Positions 34,879-46,606 of a stretch of 64,000 nt of DNA are shown here, one piece after another; positions within the stretch are counted from its first letter, which is position 1, and every line of letters begins with the position of its first letter. The notes below the pieces were generated by a model that had not been told where the DNA came from, did not search any database, and saw only the letters and a program-made list of their open reading frames with translations. Source of the DNA: Ornithinibacillus sp. 4-3. Lineage in GTDB: Bacteria > Bacillota > Bacilli > Bacillales > Amphibacillaceae. Where the stretch lies: contig NZ_CP162599.1 of the NCBI RefSeq assembly GCF_040958695.1, positions 3,134,001 to 3,198,000 on the forward strand, in the 5' to 3' direction. The position numbers and the translations under genes are program-made.

Positions 34879-36495
34879 TTATTCATTCACAGAAGTATTC
34901 CAAAATACTGCTCCTAAAGGAACTTCTAAACCTTCTACTTTATCTGTAATACCATAAAGTGTATTTCCTCCACCTAAATTAATAATTGGTAGGTAATCCC
35001 ATGCATATTCCTGTAATTCATCCCACAGCTGATGTGCCTGATCTAAATCGGTAGAACTCTCGATTTCTTTTAACATACCGGTAATTTTTTCATCATTTAC
35101 TCCACCAGCCCATGTCGGACTCAGCATTAATAATTGCGGCGGTGTACTCGTCATGGAAATTCCCATTACTTCAATATCCCATTCTGCTGTTTTCGATTCC
35201 ATTTCATCTAAGGTTGGCCAGTCATAAACATCTAGACGTGAGTTAATCCCTACGTTGGTCAACTGTTCATTGACTACGACCCCTATTTGGTACATATATT
35301 CATAATCACGTGTTGCCATAATAACTACTTCTTCTCCATCATACCCATAATCCTCAAGCATTTGCTTTGCTTTTTCCGGATCATTGATATTAAAATTCTC
35401 ATTTCCAGCTGAGCTTGCCCACTCTAAAACATCTTTATGCATATAACTAGAATCTAACCAATAAAAATCTGGACTAGCAAAAGCTGCTAACATAATTTCT
35501 TCATAGTCTAAAGCCGTATTGATAATCTTACGGAATTCTTTATCTCCTGCCATACGTTCTACGTTATTTAACTTTAAAATCGTATTAGACCCTGGAACAA
35601 GAACTGGTTCTACTCCATCCGTATTTTGTAAAATATCATAGTTATCAGCTGGAATACTATAAGCAAAATCATATTCTCCAGACTGTAAACCTGCTAATCG
35701 GGTAGAACTATCTGGTACAAGGTGGAAGTAAATATCTTCTACTAATGCTTCCCGGCGTCCCCATAGTCCATCTGGCTCTTCATCACGCATTTGATAATCA
35801 TCATATTTCGTTAAATGAATAAATGCATCTGTTCTCCATTCCTCTAATTTGAATGGCCCTGTACCAATAATTTCGTCCACACCCTCTGCTGGTGCATTTT
35901 CAACAATTTCTTTCGGCATAATTGCTGGTGCATTTTTTGAGGTTGCCATCGTGTCAATAGTTAATGCCGAAGGAGTAGCTAATTCTAAATGAACCGTATA
36001 ATCACCATCTGCAGTCCATTCTGCACCATCAAAAATAGATCCAGATAAATTCGTTACCTCTAACCAACGCTTCATCGAAGCAATAACATCTTCTGAAGTC
36101 ATTTCTTCTCCATTGTGAAATTTAATGCCTTCTCTTAAATGGAAGGTATAACTTTTACTATCCTCACTAACTTCATAGGATTCTGCCAACATTGGTTGTG
36201 GCTTCAATTCTGCATCTGTTGTTATTAAACTCTCAAAAATTAAACGGGATACATCACGTGTAGCTGTCGCTGAGTTTTTTGGTTGGTCTAATGTCGGCGG
36301 TGTTGCATCCAGTGCAATATTTAGCACGGATTTCTTTTTTGTTTCTTCCTCTTCATTATCCTCGTTGTCTTCATTAGCTGTCTGACCATCGCCACCTGAG
36401 CTATTATTATTTGAATCATTACTACATCCAACAATTACAATAAGGGCTAAAAACATAATTAATATAAGTTTCCATGTTGATTTTGGTAAATTCAT
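34879..36495 (-). CDS. Oligopeptide-type ABC transporter substrate-binding lipoprotein
   Basis: A 538-residue family 5 (OppA/DppA-like) binding protein. Signal peptide with lipobox IVGC (Cys24) and an Asn/Ser/Glu-rich linker up to about residue 55. The family segment RDVSRLIFESLITTDAELKPQPMLAESYEVSEDSKSYTFHLREGIKFHNGEEMTSEDV (about 84-141) follows. It is anchored outside the membrane. No permease or ATPase genes are adjacent, so it is an orphan using a transporter encoded elsewhere. The ligand is not predictable. ATG 36495 follows GGAAGGGG. Not part of the B. subtilis gene order at this site. Confidence 0.9.
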   Translation of the reverse strand: MNLPKSTWKLILIMFLALIVIVGCSNDSNNNSSGGDGQTANEDNEDNEEEETKKKSVLNIALDATPPTLDQPKNSATATRDVSRLIFESLITTDAELKPQPMLAESYEVSEDSKSYTFHLREGIKFHNGEEMTSEDVIASMKRWLEVTNLSGSIFDGAEWTADGDYTVHLELATPSALTIDTMATSKNAPAIMPKEIVENAPAEGVDEIIGTGPFKLEEWRTDAFIHLTKYDDYQMRDEEPDGLWGRREALVEDIYFHLVPDSSTRLAGLQSGEYDFAYSIPADNYDILQNTDGVEPVLVPGSNTILKLNNVERMAGDKEFRKIINTALDYEEIMLAAFASPDFYWLDSSYMHKDVLEWASSAGNENFNINDPEKAKQMLEDYGYDGEEVVIMATRDYEYMYQIGVVVNEQLTNVGINSRLDVYDWPTLDEMESKTAEWDIEVMGISMTSTPPQLLMLSPTWAGGVNDEKITGMLKEIESSTDLDQAHQLWDELQEYAWDYLPIINLGGGNTLYGITDKVEGLEVPLGAVFWNTSVNE

Positions 36496-36957
36496 AAAAA
36501 TCCCCTTCCTAAAAATAGGCTTTTTTTATCTCATCTTACAACTACTAATAAAATCCCCCTTAATTAATCTCCCCCTCAAAGGTCAATATTTTGAAATAGA
36601 TGAAGTTCATTTCTCTATCACATTTTTATTAGAACTCATCTCTTAAAACACGATAGATATAACGATTATTCAATTTCAAAAAAATATTTCCGAATAAGAT
36701 TAGTATGAAATAAATGCTAAAACAAATTATTTATATATGAATAATTATTCACTTATTTTTATAATTATACTTTCATTTACTTTTATGTCAATAGTAAATT
36801 TGAAAATATAAAGCCTAAATATTTTCCTCTAAGTAAAAAAGAATAGCGAAGATGAGAGACATGCTTTCTATCCCCCTATCCCCGCTATTCATTAATGCTA
36901 ACGAAGCTTCATTTACCCTGTAAAATACGCATTCCAGAAAACTCATAAACATAAAAT
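36496..36957. other. Long upstream region of the substrate-binding protein gene
   Basis: About 460 AT-rich bases. It holds the perfect palindrome TGAATAATTATTCA (36738-36751), a possible leftward promoter TTGTTT-N17-TAATCT downstream of it, and a GAATAGCG/CGCTATTC long-loop repeat (36841-36890). No gene seen. Confidence 0.5.
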
Positions 36958-37002
36958 AACAAGATCCCAAATGGAGGTCTTACTTTCATTTGGGATCTTG
37001 TT
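36958..37002 (-). terminator. Terminator of camS
   Basis: Perfect 16-bp stem AACAAGATCCCAAATG / CATTTGGGATCTTGTT with a 13-base loop, followed on the minus strand by ATTTTATG. Confidence 0.88.
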
Positions 37003-37012
37003 CTATACATGA

Positions 37013-38233
37013 TTAATGAAAGACATGAACAGTTGGTTCTTCTTGGCCTGCTTCTCGATAAATAAAGCTTTCAACCTGATTACTTGATGTTATTTTTATC
37101 TCCAGGTCGAAGCTATCAGAGAAATTTTTCAGAACAACGCCATAAACATATTGCGTAAAACCAATAATCTCTCCTGCACTATAAAATTCGAGTGGGATTT
37201 CTATCGTTAATTTTCTTAAATTATCATCAACATAAAAACCTTGCCCAATATAACCTACATAATTTGGAAAGTACTCTGCAATATCTTGCCCAAAGCTCTG
37301 TAACACTTCCGAATCATCTACATGATCTTCTTTCGCTTCATCGGATGGGAATAAAACATTTTTCTCGTTTACATCTTCCCAGCCTTCTATTTGGTTTTCA
37401 TTTCCAGAAACGGTTGTCATTGCGATAAAATTACCTGGTATTGGCGAACCTTGCTCCTGTTCTTTATACAAGGCAATCATAATTGGTATGTTCTCTAATC
37501 CTTCCATTGCCCGAACACGTTCCAAAACAGTTTGGGCAATCTCTTTCCCTTGACTCATTACTTCATTATCTGGAAGTTTTTCATATAAATAAGGACCGCC
37601 TGTCTCTGTTTGAAAGCGATATACAGATTTTAATGCAATTGCTAATGAAATTCCCCGTAAGGTAATCGAATCATCATCTTTTTTCTCTAGAAAGTTATGT
37701 TCAAGGATGTGTGATACATACCGTGGATTACCTCTTTGCTCATCTTCATCTTGATTATTTTCAATCGGTGGATTCAATCCTGCTTGTAACTCTGCACGAA
37801 TAGCATCTTCATTCACTGTTCTTTGCTCTCGTTTTAGCCTAGAAATTTCATTATCTACTGCTTGTTCTAACTGTTCTTCTGTGAGCTGTCTTCCTAACCA
37901 TTGGTAAATTAAGGATTCTCCTAAATTTTGCCCTTCTTCAAAATAGTACTGTTCTGGGTCAAATACACTTGTTGATAAACGACGCAGCCCTGTTTCTATC
38001 TCGTTAATATCCATTCGGTTTGTCATTTGATTAACGATGACACCACGTGCCCGACTTGGACGATATGGTAAAATCATGCGATAATTTTCTTCTGACAACT
38101 TATAGTTAGGGACAATAGAAACTTCCTGGTCTGTGCCATCTTCTGTTTGTAAAATATCATTTTCAGGTTTCTGTATACAGCTTGTAAGCATCAGGAGTGC
38201 GCCAAGTAGCAATATACATATCTTCTTTTTCAA
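37013..38233 (-). CDS. camS: CamS family lipoprotein
   Basis: A 406-residue CamS-type lipoprotein (in staphylococci and enterococci the signal peptide is the precursor of a sex-pheromone peptide). Signal peptide with lipobox LTSC at about residues 16-19. The body has the family segments YRMILPYRPSRARGVIVNQMTNRMDINEIETGLRRLS (about 52-88) and YVSHILEHNFL. The B. subtilis counterpart is yerH, also next to ligA. The role of the mature protein is unknown. Gene follows ligA by about 20 bases. Confidence 0.93.
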   Translation of the reverse strand: MKKKICILLLGALLMLTSCIQKPENDILQTEDGTDQEVSIVPNYKLSEENYRMILPYRPSRARGVIVNQMTNRMDINEIETGLRRLSTSVFDPEQYYFEEGQNLGESLIYQWLGRQLTEEQLEQAVDNEISRLKREQRTVNEDAIRAELQAGLNPPIENNQDEDEQRGNPRYVSHILEHNFLEKKDDDSITLRGISLAIALKSVYRFQTETGGPYLYEKLPDNEVMSQGKEIAQTVLERVRAMEGLENIPIMIALYKEQEQGSPIPGNFIAMTTVSGNENQIEGWEDVNEKNVLFPSDEAKEDHVDDSEVLQSFGQDIAEYFPNYVGYIGQGFYVDDNLRKLTIEIPLEFYSAGEIIGFTQYVYGVVLKNFSDSFDLEIKITSSNQVESFIYREAGQEEPTVHVFH

Positions 38234-38252
38234 TTTATCTCCACTCCATTTG

Positions 38253-40283
<2,031 letters not shown>

Positions 40284-42506
40284 CTATTGCTTTGTAATGG
40301 GTGCAAATTTAGCTAATAACCGCTTAATACCAGTTGGTGCAGGGAATGCGATATCTAACTCCATATCGTCACCGTCCCCTTTCACTCGGACAACGGTACC
40401 TACTCCCCATACATTATGTTTTACTTTATCTCCTGGATTCCATGCTTTTGTTTCTGCTCCTGATGCTGATTCTATTTTTCTTGATTTACGCTTTACGACT
40501 GGTTTCGTTTTTTCCAATGTTTGATTGTAAAATCCAGAGCTTGTTGTTTCTTGCTTTTCTATGCCTTCTAGCAAATCTTCCGGAATTTCACGGATAAAAC
40601 GGCTAATTGGATTGTAATTGGTACGTCCATAGATTGTCCGCATTTTCGCATGTGTTATGTAAAGCTCTCGCTCTGCTCGTGTAATTCCCACATAGGCAAG
40701 ACGACGTTCTTCTTCCATTTCTTCATCATCCATTAAGGAGCGACTATGCGGAAATACATTTTCTTCCATTCCAATTAAGAAAACAACCGGAAATTCTAAC
40801 CCTTTTGCCGCATGTAAAGTCATCAATGTGATTTTATCCTGATTGTCTGGGTCTTCTTCATCTACTGCATCGATATCAGCAATTAATGCTAAGTCCGTTA
40901 AAAAAGCAATTAATGTTTTATCTTCTTCATTGGCTTTTTCAAAATTGCTCGTTACCGTCTTAAATTCTTCTAAGTTTTCCAAGCGGCTATCTGCTTCAAG
41001 TGACTGCTCATTAACTAGCATTTCTTCATATCCAGAACGCTCTAGCACCTCATCAACCATATCTGTCGCTGATAAAAACTCTTGTTGCTTACGAAGCGAA
41101 TCAATCAGCATATTGAATTTAGCCAATGCTTCTGCCGCCCTTCTCGGCACTCCAGTAAAATCAACTTCTTTTACTGCTTCATATAAGGAAATATCATGTG
41201 CAACTGCATAAGCACGTAATCGGTCAATGGATGTTTTTCCTATCCCACGTTTCGGTTCATTTGCTACACGCTCATAGCTTAAATCATCATTAGGATTAGT
41301 AATCAAACGTAAATAAGATACTAAATCTTTAATTTCCTTGCGCTCATAGAACTTCATCCCACCAACCATTTGATAATCAATTCCTGACTTTATCAATGTA
41401 TCCTCTACTGCACGGGATTGAGCATTTGTGCGGTACAGCACAGCAATTTCATTAGGCTGATATTTCTTTTGACGAATAAGCTCTTGAATGGTTTCAGCAA
41501 TAAAATAAGCTTCATCTCTCTCTGTTTCTCCTTGATAGTACTGAATCTTATTCCCTTGCTTATTTTCAGTCCATAAATTCTTTGGCTTACGTCCTTTATT
41601 ATGGTCAATGACTTCATTTGCAGCAGATAGAATTGATTTTGTTGAACGGTAATTTTGTTCAAGCAAAATAACTGTTGCTTGCGGATAATCCTTCTCAAAC
41701 GTCAATATATTAGCGATATTTGCACCACGCCAGCGATAAATAGATTGATCTGAATCTCCAACTACACAGAGATTTTGGTATTTTTTCGCAAGTTGCTTTA
41801 CTAAGTAATATTGCGCATGATTCGTATCTTGATACTCATCTACATGAATATATTGAAATCTTCTTTGATAATATTGTAAAACCTCAGGAACACGATCAAA
41901 TAATTGAATAGTCTTCATAATCAAATCATCAAAATCCATTGATTGATTCTTTAACAGCAATTTCTGATAAGCTTCATAAATTTGTGCGACTTGGCGATCA
42001 TAAAAGTTTCCAACCGTTTCACTGAATTCCTCTGGTGTAATTAGTTCGTTTTTTGCACTACTAATCTGCCCTAACATCGCACGAGGGTCAAAGTTTTTCG
42101 GATCTATATTTAAATTTCTTAAGACTTGTTTTATGACTGTTAATTGATCACTACTATCTAAAATCGTGAAGTTACGATCCATCCCAATTCGATCAATATC
42201 TCGACGAAGGATGCGCACACACATGGAATGAAAGGTAGATACCCAAATTTGATCCCCTTCAGGTCCAATTAATTTATTTACACGCTCTTTCATTTCCCTT
42301 GCTGCTTTATTTGTAAAAGTAATCGCTAAAATATTGCGAGAACCTACTTCTTTTTCTGTTAATAAATAGGCGATTCGGTGTGTAAGTACTCTTGTCTTCC
42401 CACTACCTGCTCCTGCCATGATAAGCAAGGGCCCTTCTGTATGTTGTACAGCTTCACGCTGTTCTTTATTTAAACCACTGAGTAAGCCATCCTTTGTTTG
42501 ACTCAC
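40284..42506 (-). CDS. pcrA: ATP-dependent DNA helicase PcrA
   Basis: A 740-residue UvrD/Rep-type 3'-5' helicase for repair and replication-fork maintenance. Walker [14 protein letters not shown] (about 32-44), motif [10 protein letters not shown] (about 224-231), motif [16 protein letters not shown], motif IV EQNYRST and motif [20 protein letters not shown]. The C-terminal Tudor-like [15 protein letters not shown] binds RNA polymerase in relatives. It precedes ligA by 15 bases. Confidence 0.97.
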   Translation of the reverse strand: MSQTKDGLLSGLNKEQREAVQHTEGPLLIMAGAGSGKTRVLTHRIAYLLTEKEVGSRNILAITFTNKAAREMKERVNKLIGPEGDQIWVSTFHSMCVRILRRDIDRIGMDRNFTILDSSDQLTVIKQVLRNLNIDPKNFDPRAMLGQISSAKNELITPEEFSETVGNFYDRQVAQIYEAYQKLLLKNQSMDFDDLIMKTIQLFDRVPEVLQYYQRRFQYIHVDEYQDTNHAQYYLVKQLAKKYQNLCVVGDSDQSIYRWRGANIANILTFEKDYPQATVILLEQNYRSTKSILSAANEVIDHNKGRKPKNLWTENKQGNKIQYYQGETERDEAYFIAETIQELIRQKKYQPNEIAVLYRTNAQSRAVEDTLIKSGIDYQMVGGMKFYERKEIKDLVSYLRLITNPNDDLSYERVANEPKRGIGKTSIDRLRAYAVAHDISLYEAVKEVDFTGVPRRAAEALAKFNMLIDSLRKQQEFLSATDMVDEVLERSGYEEMLVNEQSLEADSRLENLEEFKTVTSNFEKANEEDKTLIAFLTDLALIADIDAVDEEDPDNQDKITLMTLHAAKGLEFPVVFLIGMEENVFPHSRSLMDDEEMEEERRLAYVGITRAERELYITHAKMRTIYGRTNYNPISRFIREIPEDLLEGIEKQETTSSGFYNQTLEKTKPVVKRKSRKIESASGAETKAWNPGDKVKHNVWGVGTVVRVKGDGDDMELDIAFPAPTGIKRLLAKFAPITKQ

Positions 42507-42528
42507 TAGTTACACCACCTTATTTTCA

Positions 42529-43215
42529 TTATTTTACCGCAGTAACTGTTTCTAATGCCTTCACAAAATCATCATAGATAATGTTCCCAACAATAATCAC
42601 GTCGGCATGCTTCTTCATTTCCCGTGCCTTATCATGATTAACAATTCCACCGCCATAAAATAATAATGTTTGCTTTAATTCAGCCTTTACTTGTGCTACA
42701 AGTTCCGGATCTCCATACATTCCACTATATTCTATATAAAAAATCGGCAAGCTAAAGAAATGCTCTGCCATGTAGGCATATGCTATTACATCCTCTTGAT
42801 CAGGGCGTTTGCAATTTGTCTTTTTAAACGCTTTACAATCCTCATTTAGGATACAATATCCTTCAACAAGCAATGGAAGTCCCCAGTCTAGAAATGGCTT
42901 ATAATGCTTAATTGCTTTATGTTGAATATCCATCATCCATTTCTTTTCTGTACTATTCATAACCATTGGAATGAAATAATAATCGAAGCCAGGTACAATA
43001 GCATCCATTGTGGACACCTCAAGTAAACAAGGTAACGCATATGCTTGAACCTTTTCAAGTAAGCTCTCTACCTTGTCATATGTCACACCATCTGTACCAC
43101 CTATGATTATTGCATCTGTTCCTGATTGACATAATTGATCTATCTCATCATCAGATAATTCTTTCGCAGGATCAAGCTTAAAAATATGCTTCCAAGATTT
43201 CATCATTGGCTCCAA
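42529..43215 (-). CDS. pcrB: Heptaprenylglyceryl phosphate synthase PcrB
   Basis: A 228-residue TIM-barrel prenyltransferase that joins heptaprenyl diphosphate to sn-glycerol-1-phosphate, giving ether lipids in Bacillales. WKHIFKLDPAKELSD at the N terminus, IIGGTDGVT, VPGFDYYFIPMVMNS, and YIEYSGMYGD and FYGGGI (phosphate site) are conserved. Start TTG 43215 has GGAGG at 6 bases; ATG 43206 or 43203 is possible. A terminator separates it from yerC. Confidence 0.95.
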   Translation of the reverse strand: MEPMMKSWKHIFKLDPAKELSDDEIDQLCQSGTDAIIIGGTDGVTYDKVESLLEKVQAYALPCLLEVSTMDAIVPGFDYYFIPMVMNSTEKKWMMDIQHKAIKHYKPFLDWGLPLLVEGYCILNEDCKAFKKTNCKRPDQEDVIAYAYMAEHFFSLPIFYIEYSGMYGDPELVAQVKAELKQTLLFYGGGIVNHDKAREMKKHADVIIVGNIIYDDFVKALETVTAVK

Positions 43216-43298
43216 TTGAACTTTCCTCCATCATTTATTTCCATTCTATTATTATAACAGAAAAACAACTAATATTTTTTAAAATGCAATCTGAAAAT

Positions 43299-43324
43299 CG
43301 CCACTGTATCTATGTACAGTGGCG
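43299..43324 (-). terminator. Terminator between yerC and pcrB
   Basis: Perfect hairpin CGCCACTGTA-catagа-free loop-TACAGTGGCG, followed on the minus strand by ATTTTC. Confidence 0.65.
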
Positions 43325-43359
43325 ACATTAAAAAATAATTATATTTTCTTTTTCAGGTG

Positions 43360-43656
43360 TTATTTTGCATCCGGCAAGCGCCCTAATACAAGCTCATATC
43401 CACCGCTACCATAATCAATACATCTGCGCACTCGGGAAATTGTTGCAGTAGAGGCCTTCGTTTCTTTTTCGATATCATTGTATGTACGACCTTCTGTTAA
43501 CAATTTAGCCACTTGAAATCGCTGTTTTAATGAATTAATTTCATTCATTGTTGCCAAGTCATCAAAAAACTTATAGCAATCTTCTCTTGTCTCTAAAGAT
43601 AAAATAGCATCAAATAATTGGTCTAATTGTTCATCACGTAGCTTATCAATTTGCAA
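43360..43656 (-). CDS. yerC: YerC, TrpR-like DNA-binding protein
   Basis: A 98-residue protein of the YerC/YecD (TrpR superfamily) group. The HTH is TEGRTYNDIEKETKASTATISRVRRCIDYG (about 53-82). B. subtilis yerC lies in the same place and is implicated in control of histidine biosynthesis in recent work. ATG 43656 follows AGGAGGCG. The gene has its own terminator, so it is monocistronic. Confidence 0.93.
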   Translation of the reverse strand: MQIDKLRDEQLDQLFDAILSLETREDCYKFFDDLATMNEINSLKQRFQVAKLLTEGRTYNDIEKETKASTATISRVRRCIDYGSGGYELVLGRLPDAK

Positions 43657-43684
43657 AACGAACGCCTCCTATTATTTTTAATAC

Positions 43685-43958
43685 GTGTTCAAAAAGGACG
43701 ATAAAAAGCACCAAGTAGTTCAAGGTGACATCATTTTTACGAACGGACTTACGCGTGTGGTGGTGACTTCTGTGTTGTTCTCGTGACGTAGGCGGTTATA
43801 ACAGAAGTTCCTCTATGCTTTTAAATACGTGAGTATCGTAAAAATGGTATCAACGACTTGCGCGTGTGTGATGACTTCGACGTTCGACACAGGACGCGAG
43901 AGGAACTTAGTCGAAGTTCCTCTTTTCGATGTGTCATTTTGTTGGACTTTTTGAACAT
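43685..43958. repeat. MITE-like inverted-repeat element, copy 1
   Basis: Ends GTGTTCAAAAAG and the complement of ATGTTCAAAAAG. Length 274 bases, between yerC and yerB. Internal blocks CCAAGTAGTTCAAGG and ATACGTGAGTA.CG are shared with the copy at 55504-55651. GC-richer than the surroundings, no ORF. Confidence 0.7.
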
Positions 43959-43964
43959 CCTCTT

Positions 43965-44996
43965 TTAATTATTTATTTGGACAGATTGATCCATGCCTGG
44001 GCTTGTTGGAACAATATTAATCCATGTTTTCCCTGGCGTAAATCCTACTGTTTCTCCATCTTTCACAGGAATAATGTACCCATTTTCATTTTTCCATTCT
44101 AATGTCTCTACTTTTCCTTTGCGAATAAGTAATGCATTTCCTCCTGAAGTAATATCAACAGCACGACGCCCCTCATCATCAATAACTTCATGCTCTGTTT
44201 CTACAATAAAAATATTATCTGTCAAAATTGGTTCTTCTGTATCTAACTCAATAAATTGTTCTCCTCCCATGTATCGTGTATATTTTTCCAGTGTTTCATC
44301 ATAACGGTATTCAACAAGATCTCCAGCTGCATTTGAATAGGCGATTTCTACACTTGCGGCTGCTTCTCCAGATATTTCCTCTCCTTCTGCTACAAAAGGA
44401 AGTGGGGCTATATCTGTATTGATAGTATATCCTTCTGCTTCAGCCTCATCGTAAACGGCTTTCATTTGCAAATAAGAATTATGTGGTGCTTTACGGAAGG
44501 ATTCACGTTTAAATAAAACTCCATCATTATCATGGAATCCACCATCAATGTAATCAATACCACGATCTTTAATCATCTGACTGACAAATTTCGCGGCACC
44601 ATGATGAATATAGATAGCATCATAGCCTTGTGCAAGTTCAAAATAATATTCACGTGCACTTCGCACAGGACCTACTACTTCCGGTAAATCACTTTGATAG
44701 ATAGCAAGAAACCTAGTAATACTTGCTTCAGATAGAATTTCAAAAACGATATCTGCATTCGATAAACCAGTTTGTGGACGTGCTTGAATTTGATTATTAA
44801 CCATTACACTAATTGGGCGATTAGTAATTTCGCCCTCTACTGGCAAACCAGTTAATGGGGCAATATTTGTTGCTGTTTCTTCGGATTGTTCTGGTTCATT
44901 TGATTCATCTGGTTCAGATTCTTCTACTTTGTTTTTAGAACAAGCAGTAAGTAATACTACCATTAGAAGTACTAGTATCGCATATTTTCTTTTCAT
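43965..44996 (-). CDS. yerB: DUF3048 lipoprotein YerB
   Basis: A 343-residue lipoprotein. Signal peptide with lipobox LTAC (about 16-19), then a Glu/Ser-rich linker to about residue 45. The DUF3048 body has APLTGLPVEGEITNRPISVMVNNQIQARPQTGLSNADIVFEI (about 47-88) and DLPEVVGPVRSAREYY. Function unknown. Orthologue of B. subtilis yerB, between yerC and the pur operon. The stop lies 8 bases from the MITE-like element. Confidence 0.92.
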   Translation of the reverse strand: MKRKYAILVLLMVVLLTACSKNKVEESEPDESNEPEQSEETATNIAPLTGLPVEGEITNRPISVMVNNQIQARPQTGLSNADIVFEILSEASITRFLAIYQSDLPEVVGPVRSAREYYFELAQGYDAIYIHHGAAKFVSQMIKDRGIDYIDGGFHDNDGVLFKRESFRKAPHNSYLQMKAVYDEAEAEGYTINTDIAPLPFVAEGEEISGEAAASVEIAYSNAAGDLVEYRYDETLEKYTRYMGGEQFIELDTEEPILTDNIFIVETEHEVIDDEGRRAVDITSGGNALLIRKGKVETLEWKNENGYIIPVKDGETVGFTPGKTWINIVPTSPGMDQSVQINN

Positions 44997-45141
44997 CAGT
45001 ACATCTCCTAGTTTTGCATTTTAATCTTCTTCTTTTTATCGTTTTTACAATGATATCACTTTAAAGTACAAAAGTCTTTATTTAATAGAAAAAGTTTATC
45101 TTTGTTGTTGGTGTAAAACTACTTTTCGAGATCTCGACATA

Positions 45142-45183
45142 AGAAATCCGATGAGGGAAGTTTTTATCTCTCATCGGACTTTT
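45142..45183 (-). terminator. Terminator at the end of the pur operon
   Basis: Minus strand AGTCCGATGAGAG / CTCATCGGATTT hairpin with the T-rich tail TTTCTT, 30 bases after the purD stop. Confidence 0.75.
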
Positions 45184-45211
45184 GATTAAATTTCTTATCT
45201 TAAAAGGTTAT

Positions 45212-46465
45212 TTATAAACTCGATTTACCAATATCTTTACGGTAAAAGAACGCTTCATTAGCATCATATGCTTTTAAATATTCATATACTGCTTCTGACG
45301 CTTTTTGTAAATCCTTTCCTACAGAACCAACTAATAGCACGCGTCCTCCATTAGATACGATTCCTTCATTTGTTTGCTTTGTTCCTGCCTGAATAACAAA
45401 ACAATCTTCTGTATCTTCTACTGCGGGTAAAGGCACCTCTTTATTATAAGTTCCTGGATAACCAGTAGAAGCAAGCACAACACCTAAACATGCTTCCTTC
45501 TTCCACTTTAACTTCGGATCATTTCCAGCTACAACATCCTCCATTACTTGAATCAATTCATTTTCAAGTAATGGTAGAACAACCTGTGTTTCTGGATCAC
45601 CAAAACGAGTATTAAATTCGATTACTTTTGGACCTTCAGCAGTTTGCATTAATCCAGCATATAAAATACCCGTAAATGAACGGCCTTCAGCAACTAAGCC
45701 ATCAGCTGCTTTTTGTAGAATTTCTTTTGTTGCATAAGCAATAATATCATCTGTAATGTCAGGCACAGGAGCAAAAGCACCCATTCCACCAGTATTTGGT
45801 CCTTCATCATTATCATAGGCACGTTTATGATCTCGAGCTGGAGTCATTGGATATACTTGATGGCCATTAACAAATGCCATTAATGAAAATTCGACACCTG
45901 CAAGAAATTCTTCAATAACTATTGTCGAACCAGCACTCGCAAAACGTTTCTCCACCATCATGTCATCAATTGCTTGGATTGCGTCTTCCTTTGTTTCGGC
46001 AACAACTACTCCTTTACCTTCTGCTAGGCCATCTGCTTTAATTACAATTGGTGCACCTTGTTCTTCGATGTATCTCTTTGCCGCCTCTGCTTCTGTAAAT
46101 GTTTGATAGGAGGCAGTTGGAATTTGATATTTCTCCATAAAATCTTTAGCAAAGCTCTTACTTCCTTCAAGTAAAGCAGCTTCCTCTGTTGGTGCAAAAA
46201 TAGCTAGGCCTTCTTTCGTAAAACGATTAGCAATTCCAGCATTCAATGGATTTTCTGGTCCAACTACAGTGAAATCCACTGCATTTTCTTTAGCAAAGTT
46301 TATTAAAGCGTCGATGTCCATTTCATTAATTTCAACACATGTTGCATGTTGTTCCATGCCACCATTTCCAGGTGCTACAAAAATATTCTCAATGCGTTCG
46401 CTTTTTTTCAGTTGCATAACGATTGCATGCTCGCGGCCACCGCGGCCAACTACAAGTACATTCAT
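45212..46465 (-). CDS. purD: Phosphoribosylamine-glycine ligase
   Basis: A 417-residue ATP-grasp enzyme that makes GAR from phosphoribosylamine, glycine and ATP. It has NVLVVGRGGREHAIV at the N terminus, ADGLAEGKGVVVA (about 144-156), GPNTGGMGAFAPVP (about 214-227) and EFNTRFGDPETQ (about 274-285). Standard length and motifs. A terminator (46562-46594) and a 141-base gap separate it from purH, so its expression may be partly uncoupled from the operon. Confidence 0.97.
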   Translation of the reverse strand: MNVLVVGRGGREHAIVMQLKKSERIENIFVAPGNGGMEQHATCVEINEMDIDALINFAKENAVDFTVVGPENPLNAGIANRFTKEGLAIFAPTEEAALLEGSKSFAKDFMEKYQIPTASYQTFTEAEAAKRYIEEQGAPIVIKADGLAEGKGVVVAETKEDAIQAIDDMMVEKRFASAGSTIVIEEFLAGVEFSLMAFVNGHQVYPMTPARDHKRAYDNDEGPNTGGMGAFAPVPDITDDIIAYATKEILQKAADGLVAEGRSFTGILYAGLMQTAEGPKVIEFNTRFGDPETQVVLPLLENELIQVMEDVVAGNDPKLKWKKEACLGVVLASTGYPGTYNKEVPLPAVEDTEDCFVIQAGTKQTNEGIVSNGGRVLLVGSVGKDLQKASEAVYEYLKAYDANEAFFYRKDIGKSSL

Positions 46466-46561
46466 CTTCTAAAACACCCTTTTTTTGATTGATAAGAGCA
46501 ATTCGCTCCGGAAAAATTCTTACAAACTTTTATTAGTTATGTATTCAGCTTATCCTACTGT

Positions 46562-46594
46562 GAAAAAAGGGCTTATCGAATTTCGACAAGCCTT
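46562..46594 (-). terminator. Internal terminator between purH and purD
   Basis: Minus strand GGCTTgTCGAA / TTCGAtAAGCC stem followed by CTTTTTTC, 12 bases after the purH stop. Confidence 0.75.
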
Positions 46595-46606
46595 TCCCAT
46601 AAAAAA

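Noticed and set aside
43685..43958. Protein-coding gene or tRNA in the GC-richer spacer
   Set aside because: No open frame with SD and no cloverleaf; the terminal inverted repeats explain the sequence better.
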